A stretch of 64,000 nt of DNA from Saccharothrix syringae (GCF_009498035.1 NZ_CP034550.1:1302001-1366000); one strand, 5' to 3'. Positions 18,168-26,968 are shown, counted from the first letter of the stretch. Notes: a model not told the origin generated them from the sequence alone. Numbers and translations: made by a program.

Positions 18168-18812
18168 GTGAGCCGGAAGCCGACGGTGGTGCACCGTCCA
18201 CAGGGGACGCGACTGAGCCCGGCGCAGCGGGCCGTCGTGCGCCGCTGCCGCGCCCTGTCGCGGGTGGCCGACCCGCTGGAGCTGGAGCTGGTGGTCAGCG
18301 GCGCGGTCGCCGACGTGCGGCCGGACGAGGAGTTCTGGGCGGGCCTGATCGAGCACGCCGTGTCGGTGCCCGGCGCCCGGCACCACACCCTGCTGCGCGT
18401 GCTCGCCGCCGTGCTCACCGGTCGGCCGCGCGAGTGGGCGGCCAACGCCGCGGTGCCCGTGGGACCCGCCCTGGCGGTCGGCGACGCGTGGATCTGCGAC
18501 CGCTCGCTCGACGCCGGCTACCTGGTGCTGATCTGCGCCTACCGGTTCGCCGAGCAGGCGCACGCGATGGTGTTCCTGATCGACGAGCTGGCCGGCGGCG
18601 CGGTGCGCCGGGCGTTCGTGACGCGCGACGTCGACACCGCCCGGCAGCGGCTGGCCCGCCACGGCCGGCTGACCCGCATCGCGGCCGACGCCGCCCACTG
18701 GCTGCTGGCCAAGTCCTACGACCGGTTGGACCGCGGCGCCGTGGACGTGGGCGGCGACGTGCGGCGGACCCGGCTGCTGGCCCGCCGCCGGATCGCGCTG
18801 GCGTTCGGCTGA
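18168..18812 (+). CDS. Unknown actinobacterial protein divergent from DUF2786
   Basis: A 214-residue soluble protein, SRKPTVVHRPQGTRLSPAQR at the N-terminus, then Leu/Ala-rich helical segments and VGDAWICDRSLDAGYLVL, AHAMVFLIDELAGGAVRRAF. I recognise no domain. The GTG at 18168 is chosen because the coding pattern begins there; no ribosome site is obvious and CAGCCT 6-7 nt upstream could be a leaderless -10. The 90-bp gap to the divergent DUF2786 gene suggests shared control and a related function. Confidence 0.65.
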   Translation: MSRKPTVVHRPQGTRLSPAQRAVVRRCRALSRVADPLELELVVSGAVADVRPDEEFWAGLIEHAVSVPGARHHTLLRVLAAVLTGRPREWAANAAVPVGPALAVGDAWICDRSLDAGYLVLICAYRFAEQAHAMVFLIDELAGGAVRRAFVTRDVDTARQRLARHGRLTRIAADAAHWLLAKSYDRLDRGAVDVGGDVRRTRLLARRRIALAFG

Positions 18813-19239
18813 AGCCGCGTCGAATGCCCTGGAACGTCTCGCTCACCATGCCGGGTCAGCGATGCGGGTCCCCGGCGCCGCTCGAACGCGGAGCGAGCGG
18901 GCTCGACGTGGTGTGCGGTCCAGTTGATCGGTTCAGGGCGGCCGCAGCGCCACGGCCGTTCAAATTCGGGACGCGCGGCAGTGGCGACGGGGCATCGCGG
19001 ATGAGGCCGCCGATGAGGGGTCACGTGGACGAGGCCCCGCGGTGAACCCGGTCACCGAGAACTCGGTGAACGGATCTCGTGGTCGGTTGGGTGCAAAATC
19101 AATTAGCAATCTCGTGAGCGACATCACGTGTACCGTTGGTCCGAATGCCGAACCGGTTCGCTCAATAGGGCAATATGAGATGACCGTTCCCATACCGTAC
19201 GGTCGTGTTGGTCGAGTCGACACGCCAGTGGGGGTGGGG
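18813..19239. other. Intergenic region before the NB-ARC/TPR gene
   Basis: From about 19080 the region is AT-rich for this genome and probably holds the promoter. An in-frame extension to a GTG at 19042 exists, but its codon usage and composition look non-coding, so it is left out. No RNA gene or clear operator was seen. Confidence 0.5.
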
Positions 19240-21393
19240 ATGTCGCGATCGGGAGAAGGGTCGGAGGGGCGAGTCGCAGCGGATAACGCGTTGTCCGGTG
19301 TGACGGCGGGTGCGGTGGTCCAGGTCGGTGTCGTGCACGGTGGTGTTGCTTTCCACAATGGACCCAAGACATCGCCGGTCCCTCGACAATTGTTGGCTGC
19401 GCCCATGCATTTTACTGATCGACTCGACGAGTTGGGCGAATTGGATCAGGTGCTCGAAGCGAGCCAACGCAACGCGACGCGCACGTTCGCCGTGCTGAGT
19501 GGTCCGGGGGGTATCGGCAAGACCGCACTGGCGCTGGAGTGGGCGCACAAGGTGCGCGACCTGTTCACCGACGGTCAGCTCTACGTGGACCTCGCGGGCT
19601 TCAGCGGGAGCACCCCAGTGGCCCCGGAGGAAGCCTTGGGCCTGTTCCTGCGCAGTCTCGGTGTCCCGGCGGAGCAGGTGCCGGTGAATATCGCCGAGCA
19701 GGCCGCGCTCTACCGCTCCCTCACGGCCGACAAGAAGCTGCTGGTCCTGCTCGACAACGCCTACTCGGCCGCCCAGGTACGACCGCTCGCACCCAATTCA
19801 CCCTCCAGCGCGGTCCTGGTGACCAGCCGCAACCGGTTGACCGGCCTGGTGGCGGAGGGAGCGCAGTTGGTCGATGTCGGTCCGCTGGCCAAGGCATCCG
19901 CCATCCAGTTGTTGGCCAAGGTGGTGGGGCGACGGGTGGACGACGAGCCGGACCGGGCCGAAGCGCTCGTGGGCATGTGCGGCGGGTTGCCCATCGCGGT
20001 CCGCGTGGCCGCCGCGCGACTCGCCACCCGGCCGAAGTGGTCGGTGCAGAAGGTCCTGACCGAGCTGAGCGACGAGCGGCGTCGCCTGGCGCGGCTGTCC
20101 GCTCCCGAGTTGTCGGTGCAAACGACGTTCGACCTGTCTTACCGGGCGCTTCGACCGACTGCGGCGATGCTCTACCGACGGCTCGCGCTGCACCCCGGTC
20201 AGGAGTTCGGAGCCCTGGTGGCCGCGGCCGTGCTCGGTGCCGACTCGCACGAGTTGCTGGAGGAACTGGTGGACGGAAGCCTGGTCGAGTCGGTCGGGGA
20301 GAGCCGTTACAGGTTCCACGACCTCCTGCGGTTGCACGCCCGGAGCAAGGCGGACGAGGAGGGAACCGACGAGGCGGAACGCGCGGTGCGCCGCATGGTC
20401 GAGTGGTACCTCCGCGGCGCGATGGCGGCCGACCTGGTGGTCACCCCGCATCGGCGCAGGCTTCCCCACGAGTTCGCGGTACCGCCGGAGGACCCGCTGG
20501 AGTTCACCGACCGCGAGTCCGCCCTGTCCTGGTTGGAAGAGGAGCGGCGGAACCTCGTCTCCTGTGCTCGGGTGGCGGCGGAGCACGGCTGGTGGGAGCT
20601 GGCGTGGCACTTGTCGGACGTGCTCTGGCCGCTGTTCCTGCACCACAAGCACTACCGCGACCGACTGGTGATCGACCAGTTGGGGATCGAGGCGGCACGG
20701 AGGTGGGGCAACCGGTTCGCCGAGGCCGACATGTTCAAGCGGTTGGGCATGGTGTGCACGACGCTCGGCCGGTTCGACGAGGCGGGCGGGCACCTGCGGA
20801 CGTCCGCCGCGATCGCCGAGGAAACCGGCGACCGGCGTGGAGCGGCCGATGCGCGGGAGGCGTTGGCGCTCCTGCACGTCGCCAGGGGCGAGCTGGCCGA
20901 GGCGGTCGAGCTGTTCGGGGAGCTGGCGCGGGTCAATCGCGAGCTGGGTGCCGACCGGAGCCTGGGGCTGGTCCTGATCAACCTCGGCAAGGTGCTCGCC
21001 AGGTCGGGACGCGGTGACGATGCGGGCGCCGCGCTGGTGGAGGCCGTGGAGCTGTTCGACGACTTCGACCCACCGGATCCCTACAACCGGGCGCGGGTGG
21101 TCGCGGCGCAGGCCGAGGTACACCTGCGCACCGACGACCTGGTACGAGCGGACCGCACGGCCCGTGACGCGCTGGACGCCATGAGGGCGCTCGGCTCCAA
21201 GCAGGGCATGGCCGAAGTGCACCAGGTGATGGCCGAGACCGCGGAACGGCAGGCCGACCCCGGGCGAGCCGCAGAGCACTGGGAGCAGGCGCTGCGGCTC
21301 TACACCGAGATCCGGTCGTCAAAGGCGGCCGAGGTCGCCCGGCGACTGCGGGGAACGGACGGCGACCACGAGCCACCCGCACGCGACAGCTGA
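19240..21393 (+). CDS. NB-ARC/TPR (NLR-like) protein with an N-terminal amyloid motif
   Basis: A 717-residue STAND ATPase with bacterial NLR architecture. Residues 16-40 hold NALSGVTAGAVVQVG plus VVHGGVAFHN, matching the C-terminal motif of the 110-residue protein at 6930. NB-ARC follows: the FTDRLDELGEL entry, Walker A GPGGIGKT (88-95), Walker B LLVLLDNA, VLVTSRNRL, and the GGLPIAVRVAA box. A winged-helix region and TPR repeats (about 440-700) form the sensor. There is no DNA-binding domain, unlike AfsR-type regulators. The ATG at 19240 has GGGGGTGGGG upstream. Ligand binding to the TPRs would drive oligomerisation and template the amyloid motif of an effector; that mechanism is inferred from related systems. 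Confidence 0.88.
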   Translation: MSRSGEGSEGRVAADNALSGVTAGAVVQVGVVHGGVAFHNGPKTSPVPRQLLAAPMHFTDRLDELGELDQVLEASQRNATRTFAVLSGPGGIGKTALALEWAHKVRDLFTDGQLYVDLAGFSGSTPVAPEEALGLFLRSLGVPAEQVPVNIAEQAALYRSLTADKKLLVLLDNAYSAAQVRPLAPNSPSSAVLVTSRNRLTGLVAEGAQLVDVGPLAKASAIQLLAKVVGRRVDDEPDRAEALVGMCGGLPIAVRVAAARLATRPKWSVQKVLTELSDERRRLARLSAPELSVQTTFDLSYRALRPTAAMLYRRLALHPGQEFGALVAAAVLGADSHELLEELVDGSLVESVGESRYRFHDLLRLHARSKADEEGTDEAERAVRRMVEWYLRGAMAADLVVTPHRRRLPHEFAVPPEDPLEFTDRESALSWLEEERRNLVSCARVAAEHGWWELAWHLSDVLWPLFLHHKHYRDRLVIDQLGIEAARRWGNRFAEADMFKRLGMVCTTLGRFDEAGGHLRTSAAIAEETGDRRGAADAREALALLHVARGELAEAVELFGELARVNRELGADRSLGLVLINLGKVLARSGRGDDAGAALVEAVELFDDFDPPDPYNRARVVAAQAEVHLRTDDLVRADRTARDALDAMRALGSKQGMAEVHQVMAETAERQADPGRAAEHWEQALRLYTEIRSSKAAEVARRLRGTDGDHEPPARDS
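19285..19359 (+). other. RHIM-like amyloid motif at the NLR N-terminus
   Basis: Encodes residues 16-40. Aligned with residues 87-110 of the protein at 6930, it shares N, S-G, G, V, Q, G, G-G-V and F in the same spacing, about half the positions. The G-x-V/I-x-G and Q-x-G core is what RHIM and related amyloid motifs conserve. Confidence 0.65.
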
Positions 21394-21747
21394 CCGGCTT
21401 CCGCGGTGGGGCGCGCACCAGACGGGCAGGCCGCGCCGCCGCAGCGCCCTCAGGTCGAGCCGCGCCGAGTGCCACGCGTACAGGGAGTGGGCCGCGGAGC
21501 GCACGACTGCCTCTACGTCGAGGCAGGGGGCGTCGAGCGCTGCGGGCGTCAGCTCGACCACCTGGCCGGACTCCGTCCGCGCGACCAGCCGTTCCGCGGA
21601 CACCACCACGGCCAGGGCGGCGAACGGGTTGTCGTGCAGCAGCAGCTCCGCAGTCCAGTGCGCCACCTCCACGTCGGACGTCGGGCGCACGACCACATCG
21701 GCCAAGCCGTCCGGTCCCGCTGTCCAACGCACCACGGGTTCGGTCAT
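21319..21747 (-). CDS. Unknown protein coupled to a glycosyltransferase-like gene
   Basis: A 142-residue protein with no domain I recognise. It has a regular beta/alpha pattern (ADVVVRPTSDVEVAHWTAEL, then ALAVVVSAERLVARTESGQ). Its ATG overlaps the TGA of the upstream gene (ATGA), so the two are translationally coupled. The 3' end overlaps the convergent NB-ARC gene by 75 bp, which is long for real gene ends, so the last 25 residues may be spurious if the true stop has been mutated. The pairing suggests a companion of the glycosyltransferase-like protein. Confidence 0.65.
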   Translation of the reverse strand: MTEPVVRWTAGPDGLADVVVRPTSDVEVAHWTAELLLHDNPFAALAVVVSAERLVARTESGQVVELTPAALDAPCLDVEAVVRSAAHSLYAWHSARLDLRALRRRGLPVWCAPHRGSRSAVACGWLVVAVRSPQSPGDLGRL

Positions 21748-22940
21748 GACAGTCCTTCCGGGGAAGCGGGTGGTACGGCGCGGTGCCGACCCGGCTCGGA
21801 GACGCCCAGCAACCGGTACATGACCCGGCGGAGCTCGGCGGACGCCTGGCCGGGGCGTGAGGTTAACCGGGGACGTATGAGCCGGTTCAACTCCGGAGCG
21901 CGCGCCGCCGCCGCTTCCAGCTGCCGGCGCACGGGTACCTCCGGATCGAAACGCGGTGCATGCTGCTGCAGCAGTTCCTGCGCGGACCCCCTGCTGGTCG
22001 TCGCCCGAACCGGTGCGTCGACGAGCACCACGGGACGTTCGACGGCAGCCGCGTAGACACCGACCGATCCGTGGTCGGCCATCACGTAATCAGCGGCGAC
22101 CAGGGCGGCCCGCCAATCCGCGTGCGGGCCGACCACGATCAACCCCGCATCCCGGCACTCGGCCAGCCAGGCGTCGACCTGACGCTTGCCGTGTCCGAAC
22201 CACGCCGCCGGGTGCACCAGGGTGACCACCCGGAAGCCCTCCGGGGTCAACTCCTCCAGCAGCCGCGGCAGCAGGTCCTCGAACCTGGCGAACAGCGAGT
22301 CGAGCCCCCACGTGGAGCTCACCACCACGACTCGCTCGGCTGGGCCGACACCCAGGGCGGCCCGGTACAGCTCGCGGTGGGGGAGGCTCGCGACCAACCG
22401 GTCGTGGCAGGGATCACCCGCCACCACGGCCACGTCCAGCGCCTGCGGGCACTGCCGGCGCAGCACCTCCCGCTCGTCGTCGTGAGCCAGGACCAGTGCG
22501 TTCACCAGCACGCGGCCGTTGTGCACCAACCGCTGGCTGTCGAGTCCGTAGGCCACCGGCTCGCCGCCGGCTTGGAAGGACTTGCCGTAGCCGGCCCCGT
22601 GCGGCATGACCGCCAGCGGTGCGTGCAGTTCGTGCAGACTGCCGTACGCGGCCGCGATGGCGAGGTCGAACTTCTCCCTGACCACCAGCTCCCACGGCAG
22701 CACGATGCCGCCGGTGGACCGCAGGAAGTCGTCGACGCCGTTGCTGAAGGCATCGGGTGCCGCGGTGAAGACCACTTGGACCCGCGTGTCCGTCTCGATC
22801 AGCTCGACCGCCTCCAGCAGGCGTTGACCACTCGTCACCGTGTGCACGACGGCGAGCACCGACAGGCAACCGGCACGGCTGACCCACCGCGGGGCGTCCA
22901 GCCCGATCGGCACCCGCGGCCACTCCCAACTCCTCGTCAT
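21744..22940 (-). CDS. CDP-glycerol glycerophosphotransferase-like GT-B protein
   Basis: A 398-residue cytoplasmic protein resembling the GT-B glycerophosphotransferase/glycosyltransferase superfamily: MPHGAGYGKSF in the middle, a nucleotide-binding-type segment VVVVSSTWGLDSLF, then VTLVHPAAWFGHG and AADYVMADHGSVGVYAA, whose D-H-GS pattern is typical of CDP-glycerol-type transferases. Such enzymes build wall teichoic or other cell-surface polymers, but relatives in actinomycetes are uncharacterised. It is first in a two-gene coupled operon, wedged between two NB-ARC/TPR genes. The start codon lies about 190 bp from the SARP start, so the divergent promoters share this gap. Confidence 0.72.
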   Translation of the reverse strand: MTRSWEWPRVPIGLDAPRWVSRAGCLSVLAVVHTVTSGQRLLEAVELIETDTRVQVVFTAAPDAFSNGVDDFLRSTGGIVLPWELVVREKFDLAIAAAYGSLHELHAPLAVMPHGAGYGKSFQAGGEPVAYGLDSQRLVHNGRVLVNALVLAHDDEREVLRRQCPQALDVAVVAGDPCHDRLVASLPHRELYRAALGVGPAERVVVVSSTWGLDSLFARFEDLLPRLLEELTPEGFRVVTLVHPAAWFGHGKRQVDAWLAECRDAGLIVVGPHADWRAALVAADYVMADHGSVGVYAAAVERPVVLVDAPVRATTSRGSAQELLQQHAPRFDPEVPVRRQLEAAAARAPELNRLIRPRLTSRPGQASAELRRVMYRLLGVSEPGRHRAVPPASPEGLS

Positions 22941-23130
22941 CCACTCCCCCTCGCTCGCCCGACCCTGGGAAGAGGGTCGCGCCCCGGCTTGCCGGCGACT
23001 TGCAGTCCGCTTGCACCGACTGATCGCCCTCCTCCGGCTTCCTCAATTCGGACTAAAAACCGGCAAAGGTGGGTCCGGGAGTGGGGTCGATGAAGCACAA
23101 TGCGTACAAGGGCCGGGGGGCCAGCGAAAG

Positions 23131-26100
23131 GTGGCGCTGGTGGAGTTCAAGATCATCGGCAAGACCCGATTACACGTCGACGGGAAAGATTACGATTTGG
23201 GGCCAGCCAAGCACCGTGGTGTGATGGCATTGCTGCTGTACTACTTCCCAGGGCACGTCCAGGTGGACACCATGGCGCACGTGCTCTGGCCGAACAGCAC
23301 GTCCGAGCAGGTCAGGCGCAGTCTGCAGCCGATCGTCAGCAAGCTCCGCGCAATTCTGGCCAAATCTGGGACAGGGGCCTCCATCACGAAGGAGGGCAAT
23401 GCCTACCGGCTCGTGCTGGACCAGGCCGAGGTGATCGACTACCACCGTTTCCGCAAATTGGCGGAAGAGGGTCGAATGGCGGCCGGACGTGGTGATCACC
23501 AAACCGCTAAAACATGCCTGCGCAAAGCGTTGTCGCTGTGGAGCGGTCGACCGCTCCAAGAGCTGGAGGGCAGCTGGGCGGACCGGTGTCGGGATCAGAT
23601 GGAGACGTTCGACCGGCTGCCAGCCTTCCACGCCCTGCTGGACAGCCAGCACCAGCTCGGCGAGCACCTGGAGGTGATGGCGGAGGCGGGCAGGCTGGTC
23701 GAGACCCAGGCCCCCGACGAGGTGTTCGCCGCCCTGTACATGCGCTCTCTGGAAGCCCTGGGGCGCTATGCCGCCGCACTGGACTTCTACGCCGCGTTCT
23801 GCCGCCGCTTGTTCGAGCACGTCGGCGCCGAGCCCGGGCCCGAGCTGCGCCACCTCTACAAGTCGGCCCTGCACAAGCAGGCGGACTCCGCGGCTCAGGA
23901 GGCTGCCCCGCCGCACCAGGTGCCGGCACCGGCCCGCAACTTCATCGGCCGGGGAGACCTGCTCGCCGACCTCGACGCGCTGCTCGACCAGGACGGCCGG
24001 GGACAGGTGGTCGCACTGCACGGGATGCCGAGCGTCGGGAAGAGCCAGCTCGCGCTCAAGTGGGCCGCGCGGCACCTCGACCGATTCCCGGACGGGAACC
24101 TGTACCTGGAGCTGCGCGGGCACAGCCCCGGCACGCCGGTCGCGGCGGACGACGTATTGGCGTTCCTGCTGAAGTCGCTCGGCGCCGAGCGAATACCCGC
24201 CACCGGCGATGAGCGGCAGTCCGAGCTCCGCCGGGTCCTCGCCAACCGCAGGATGCTCATCCTGCTCGACGACGCCTACGACAGCAGGCAGGTGCGGCCG
24301 GTGCTCGCCGCCACCGCCAACTGCTTCACGATCATCACCAGCCGCACGCGCCTGGTGGGCTTGGGCGTGCGCGACCACGTGGACCTCAAGGCCGTGCCAC
24401 CGCTCTCCAGGGCCGAATCGCTCTTCCTCCTGCGCAAGGAGATCGGGTACGCCCGGGCCGATCGGGAACCGGACGCGCTGCGGGACCTCGCCGACCTGGT
24501 CGACGGCCTGCCGCTGGGGTTGCGGATCATCGCGCAGCAGGTCGCCCACCGGCCGGGCACCTCGATCTCGGAACTCGTCGAGGAGTTCCGGGACCAGGAA
24601 GGGCTTGGCGTCCTCGGTGCGGTGCACGACAGCGACGACGACAGCGTGACGCTGCCCGTGGCGTTCTCGTGGTCATTCCGCGACCTGCCGGAGGAGATCG
24701 CCCACACGTTCCGCCTGCTGGGGCTCAACCCCACCGCCGAGTTCGGGCTTGACGCCGCGGTGGCCCTCCTCGGCGCACCGGAGGAAGTCGTGAGCGCCCA
24801 CCTCGGTGTGCTCGTCCGGACGAACCTGCTCGACCACGGCAACGCGCCCCGTCGGTTCCGGTTGCACGACACGCTGCACGGCTTCGCCCTGCTGCTGGTG
24901 CGTCGCGACGAACCCACCCGGGTCCGCGCGGACGCGATGACGCGCTTGCTCGACTGGTACCTGGCTTCTTCCGGTGTCGCCGCTCACATGCTGGACCCGC
25001 AGACGTCACCGGTTCCGCCGCTGCCCGGCATGTCCTCGAACGCGATATCGCCGGCCGACCAGACCGAGGCGCTGAAATGGCTGACCCAGGAGCGGGCCAA
25101 TTTGACGGCGGCGGTTCCGCAGGCGGTCCGCCACGGCTTCCACGGACACGCGTGGCGGCTGTCGGCCAATTTCCACGAGGCGTACGACCGGTCCGGTCGC
25201 TATGAGGATGTTCTCGCCAGTCATCGGGCGGCGCTGAAAGCCGCCGCGGTGTTGGACGACCAGGAAGCGCTGAGCGGGACCCACAGCAACATCGGAATGG
25301 TGCTGTACCGGTTGTGCCGATTCGACGAGGCGCAGAACCACTTCAAGGCGGGTGCAGAGATAGCCGAGCGGATCGGCGCCCAGGAGATACAGCTGATCTG
25401 CGCCCACAACCTCGCCAGCATACAGTTGGCCATCGGGGAAGTCGGTAGCGCGATCGAGCTGTACCGCGAAACCCTCGAGGCCGTGCGTCGTTCCGGCTTC
25501 CGCGACGGCGAGGCATACGCGCTGAGCGAATTGGCCAACGCCTATCGCAGGATCGAGCGCGACGACCTCGCTCTGGATTTTTATCAACAGGCACTGTTGA
25601 TAAGGCGCGCTATAAATCACACGAGAGGGGTGGCGAGCACCCTGACCGACATCGGCCGGTTGAGGTTCGAGCGGGGTGAGCACGAGGAGGCCCTGCGCCT
25701 CTTGCGGGAGGCGCTCGAGGTCCACCCCGCGGGCGGGGACCGGGACCGGGCCGGCGAAGCACTCGTGACCATCACCGAGGTGGAGTACGACCTCGGCAGG
25801 TTCGACGAGGCGATCGCCCACGCGAAACAGGCGGTGGCGCTCTGCACGTCAACGGCGGGCGTGCACGCCCGTGAACGCCAAGGACATGTATTGCACATAT
25901 GGGGGCATGCCCTTGTCGCCTTGGGCGAGCTGCATGAAGCCGAGGTCCGGTGGTCGCAGGCGGTCGAGGTTCTGAATGGTCTGAACCAAGTCGAGGTGGA
26001 GACTTTGGTTCAACATTTGGCGAACTTGAGAAGTTCGCCAAGCGACATCCCCCTGCCCAGGACCAATGGGGCTAAAGGGGGCAATCCTACGGATCCGACG

Positions 26101-26157
26101 TCACTCGAGGTGACGGATGGAGGCGGCCAAGGAGGTGATGTCTTCACTGTAGAGTGA
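23131..26157 (+). CDS. SARP-type regulator with NB-ARC and TPR domains (AfsR-like)
   Basis: A 1008-residue transcription activator. Residues 1-95 form the OmpR-like winged helix (LGPAKHRGVMALLLYYFPG, VRRSLQPIVSKLRAIL). Residues 100-250 form the bacterial transcriptional activation domain (VIDYHRFRKLAEEG, LYMRSLEALGRYAAALDFY). NB-ARC follows with Walker A GMPSVGKS near 298-305, RMLILLDDAYD and DGLPLGLRIIA. TPR repeats fill about 640-980. The start is GTG 23131 or 23140 (AAAGGTGG precedes the latter). Codon 14 is TTA (23170-23172), the rare leucine codon that makes expression depend on bldA tRNA in Streptomyces-like bacteria. Its targets are probably the nearby small-peptide genes or an unseen pathway. 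Confidence 0.93.
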   Translation: MALVEFKIIGKTRLHVDGKDYDLGPAKHRGVMALLLYYFPGHVQVDTMAHVLWPNSTSEQVRRSLQPIVSKLRAILAKSGTGASITKEGNAYRLVLDQAEVIDYHRFRKLAEEGRMAAGRGDHQTAKTCLRKALSLWSGRPLQELEGSWADRCRDQMETFDRLPAFHALLDSQHQLGEHLEVMAEAGRLVETQAPDEVFAALYMRSLEALGRYAAALDFYAAFCRRLFEHVGAEPGPELRHLYKSALHKQADSAAQEAAPPHQVPAPARNFIGRGDLLADLDALLDQDGRGQVVALHGMPSVGKSQLALKWAARHLDRFPDGNLYLELRGHSPGTPVAADDVLAFLLKSLGAERIPATGDERQSELRRVLANRRMLILLDDAYDSRQVRPVLAATANCFTIITSRTRLVGLGVRDHVDLKAVPPLSRAESLFLLRKEIGYARADREPDALRDLADLVDGLPLGLRIIAQQVAHRPGTSISELVEEFRDQEGLGVLGAVHDSDDDSVTLPVAFSWSFRDLPEEIAHTFRLLGLNPTAEFGLDAAVALLGAPEEVVSAHLGVLVRTNLLDHGNAPRRFRLHDTLHGFALLLVRRDEPTRVRADAMTRLLDWYLASSGVAAHMLDPQTSPVPPLPGMSSNAISPADQTEALKWLTQERANLTAAVPQAVRHGFHGHAWRLSANFHEAYDRSGRYEDVLASHRAALKAAAVLDDQEALSGTHSNIGMVLYRLCRFDEAQNHFKAGAEIAERIGAQEIQLICAHNLASIQLAIGEVGSAIELYRETLEAVRRSGFRDGEAYALSELANAYRRIERDDLALDFYQQALLIRRAINHTRGVASTLTDIGRLRFERGEHEEALRLLREALEVHPAGGDRDRAGEALVTITEVEYDLGRFDEAIAHAKQAVALCTSTAGVHARERQGHVLHIWGHALVALGELHEAEVRWSQAVEVLNGLNQVEVETLVQHLANLRSSPSDIPLPRTNGAKGGNPTDPTSLEVTDGGGQGGDVFTVE

Positions 26158-26158
26158 C

Positions 26159-26172
26159 TGGGAGCGCTCCCG
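26159..26172. promoter_or_regulatory. LacI-type palindrome resembling a CebR box
   Basis: TGGGAGCGCTCCCG differs at one position from TGGGAGCGCTCCCA, the cellulose-utilisation repressor (CebR) operator of actinomycetes. It starts 2 nt after the SARP stop and is 111 nt before the secreted peptide gene. A small terminator hairpin is the alternative reading. Confidence 0.45.
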
Positions 26173-26282
26173 GAATAGGGTAATTATCCATCACGGGCCG
26201 ACTGTCGGCAACATACTGCGGGTACCGCCAGAACGGGGGACCCCGGTTGGGTCTTGGCCACCGGTCTGTGGTGGAATACCGC

Positions 26283-26477
26283 GTGCGTAGAGTAAGCGTG
26301 AGTCGCACTCACGTTCTAGTCGTGGCAGGCTTCGCGGTGGGGGCGATGTTGTTCTCCGCGATGCCGGCGTCCGCATCCGAAGGGCCCGAAGACGCGGTTC
26401 GGACCACTTATCCGACTCAGGTTGTCAACGGCGGGGGCGAGGAGTTCTTCGTCTGCTGGCCTGGGCGCATCGGCTAG
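26283..26477 (+). CDS. Small secreted peptide precursor, 64 aa
   Basis: The product begins RRVSVSRTHVLVVAGFAVGA, a basic then hydrophobic signal, with an AMPASAS cleavage region near residue 31. The mature part is about 33 residues, SEGPEDAVRTTYPTQVVNGG then GEEFFVCWPGRIG, with one Cys and an aromatic, Gly-rich end. No family is recognised. The start is uncertain: GTG 26283 is chosen, and GTG 26298 or an upstream TTG are alternatives; no good ribosome site precedes any of them. It lies 125 nt after the SARP gene and is the nearest candidate target of that regulator. Confidence 0.6.
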   Translation: MRRVSVSRTHVLVVAGFAVGAMLFSAMPASASEGPEDAVRTTYPTQVVNGGGEEFFVCWPGRIG

Positions 26478-26492
26478 TCGAAGGAGCAATCA

Positions 26493-26555
26493 GTGATAGA
26501 GGACTTAGACGGACCCGGCAGTACCCGAACCGGAACGCGCGAGGCGCCGACGTGA
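26493..26555 (+). CDS. Candidate 20-residue peptide ORF
   Basis: GTG at 26493 follows a perfect AAGGAG at 26481-26486. It would encode MIEDLDGPGSTRTGTREAPT. Codon 5 is TTA, the same rare codon found in the SARP gene 3.3 kb upstream. It begins 15 nt after the secreted peptide stop and ends just before a hairpin terminator. Very short, so it may be chance. Confidence 0.3.
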   Translation: MIEDLDGPGSTRTGTREAPT

Positions 26556-26558
26556 AAG

Positions 26559-26584
26559 CGGGCGGGAGAGCCATCTCCCGCCCG
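26559..26584 (+). terminator. Hairpin terminator after the small peptide genes
   Basis: An 11-bp perfect stem (26559-26569 with 26574-26584) and a 4-nt loop, 3 nt after the 20-residue ORF. No T-run follows. Confidence 0.75.
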
Positions 26585-26624
26585 TCCGGCGAGGAAGTCC
26601 TCGTGTAAAGGGGCGTGCAACACA

Positions 26625-26652
26625 AAGAGGGCCACCGGTTGGTGACCCTCTT
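26625..26652 (-). terminator. Terminator of the tRNA-Lys gene
   Basis: Read on the minus strand the stem AAGAGGG-TCACC pairs with GGTGG-CCCTCTT through one mismatch, followed by TTTGTGTT. It starts 10 nt after the tRNA 3' end. Confidence 0.75.
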
Positions 26653-26661
26653 CGCATCGAG

Positions 26662-26734
<73 letters not shown>

Positions 26735-26968
26735 TCGGACTGTCTTGCTCCGTCCGACGTGGAGAACATTAGCACAGCGTCCTACCCGGTTCCCAATCGC
26801 CTGGTCAGCGCGGGTGTGCGGCGTTCTCGGCCAGGGGGAACTTCGCCAGGTAACGATCCAGCATCTCGGGCAACACCGTCAACCCTCTGGGCGTCACCTT
26901 GTCAGGGGATGCCGAAGTCCTGCAGTGACGACGGGGAACGGCGCCTCGGGGACGACTGGAGGGTGTGG

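Noticed and set aside
19042..19239. N-terminal extension of the NB-ARC/TPR protein from GTG 19042
   Set aside because: The 198 nt are AT-rich and read like intergenic sequence; GGGGGTGGGG before ATG 19240 gives a better start. The extension would also bury the amyloid motif.
22840..23130. Longer SARP start at 22840
   Set aside because: That frame overlaps the divergent glycosyltransferase gene and is of low coding quality; the winged-helix domain begins just after 23131.
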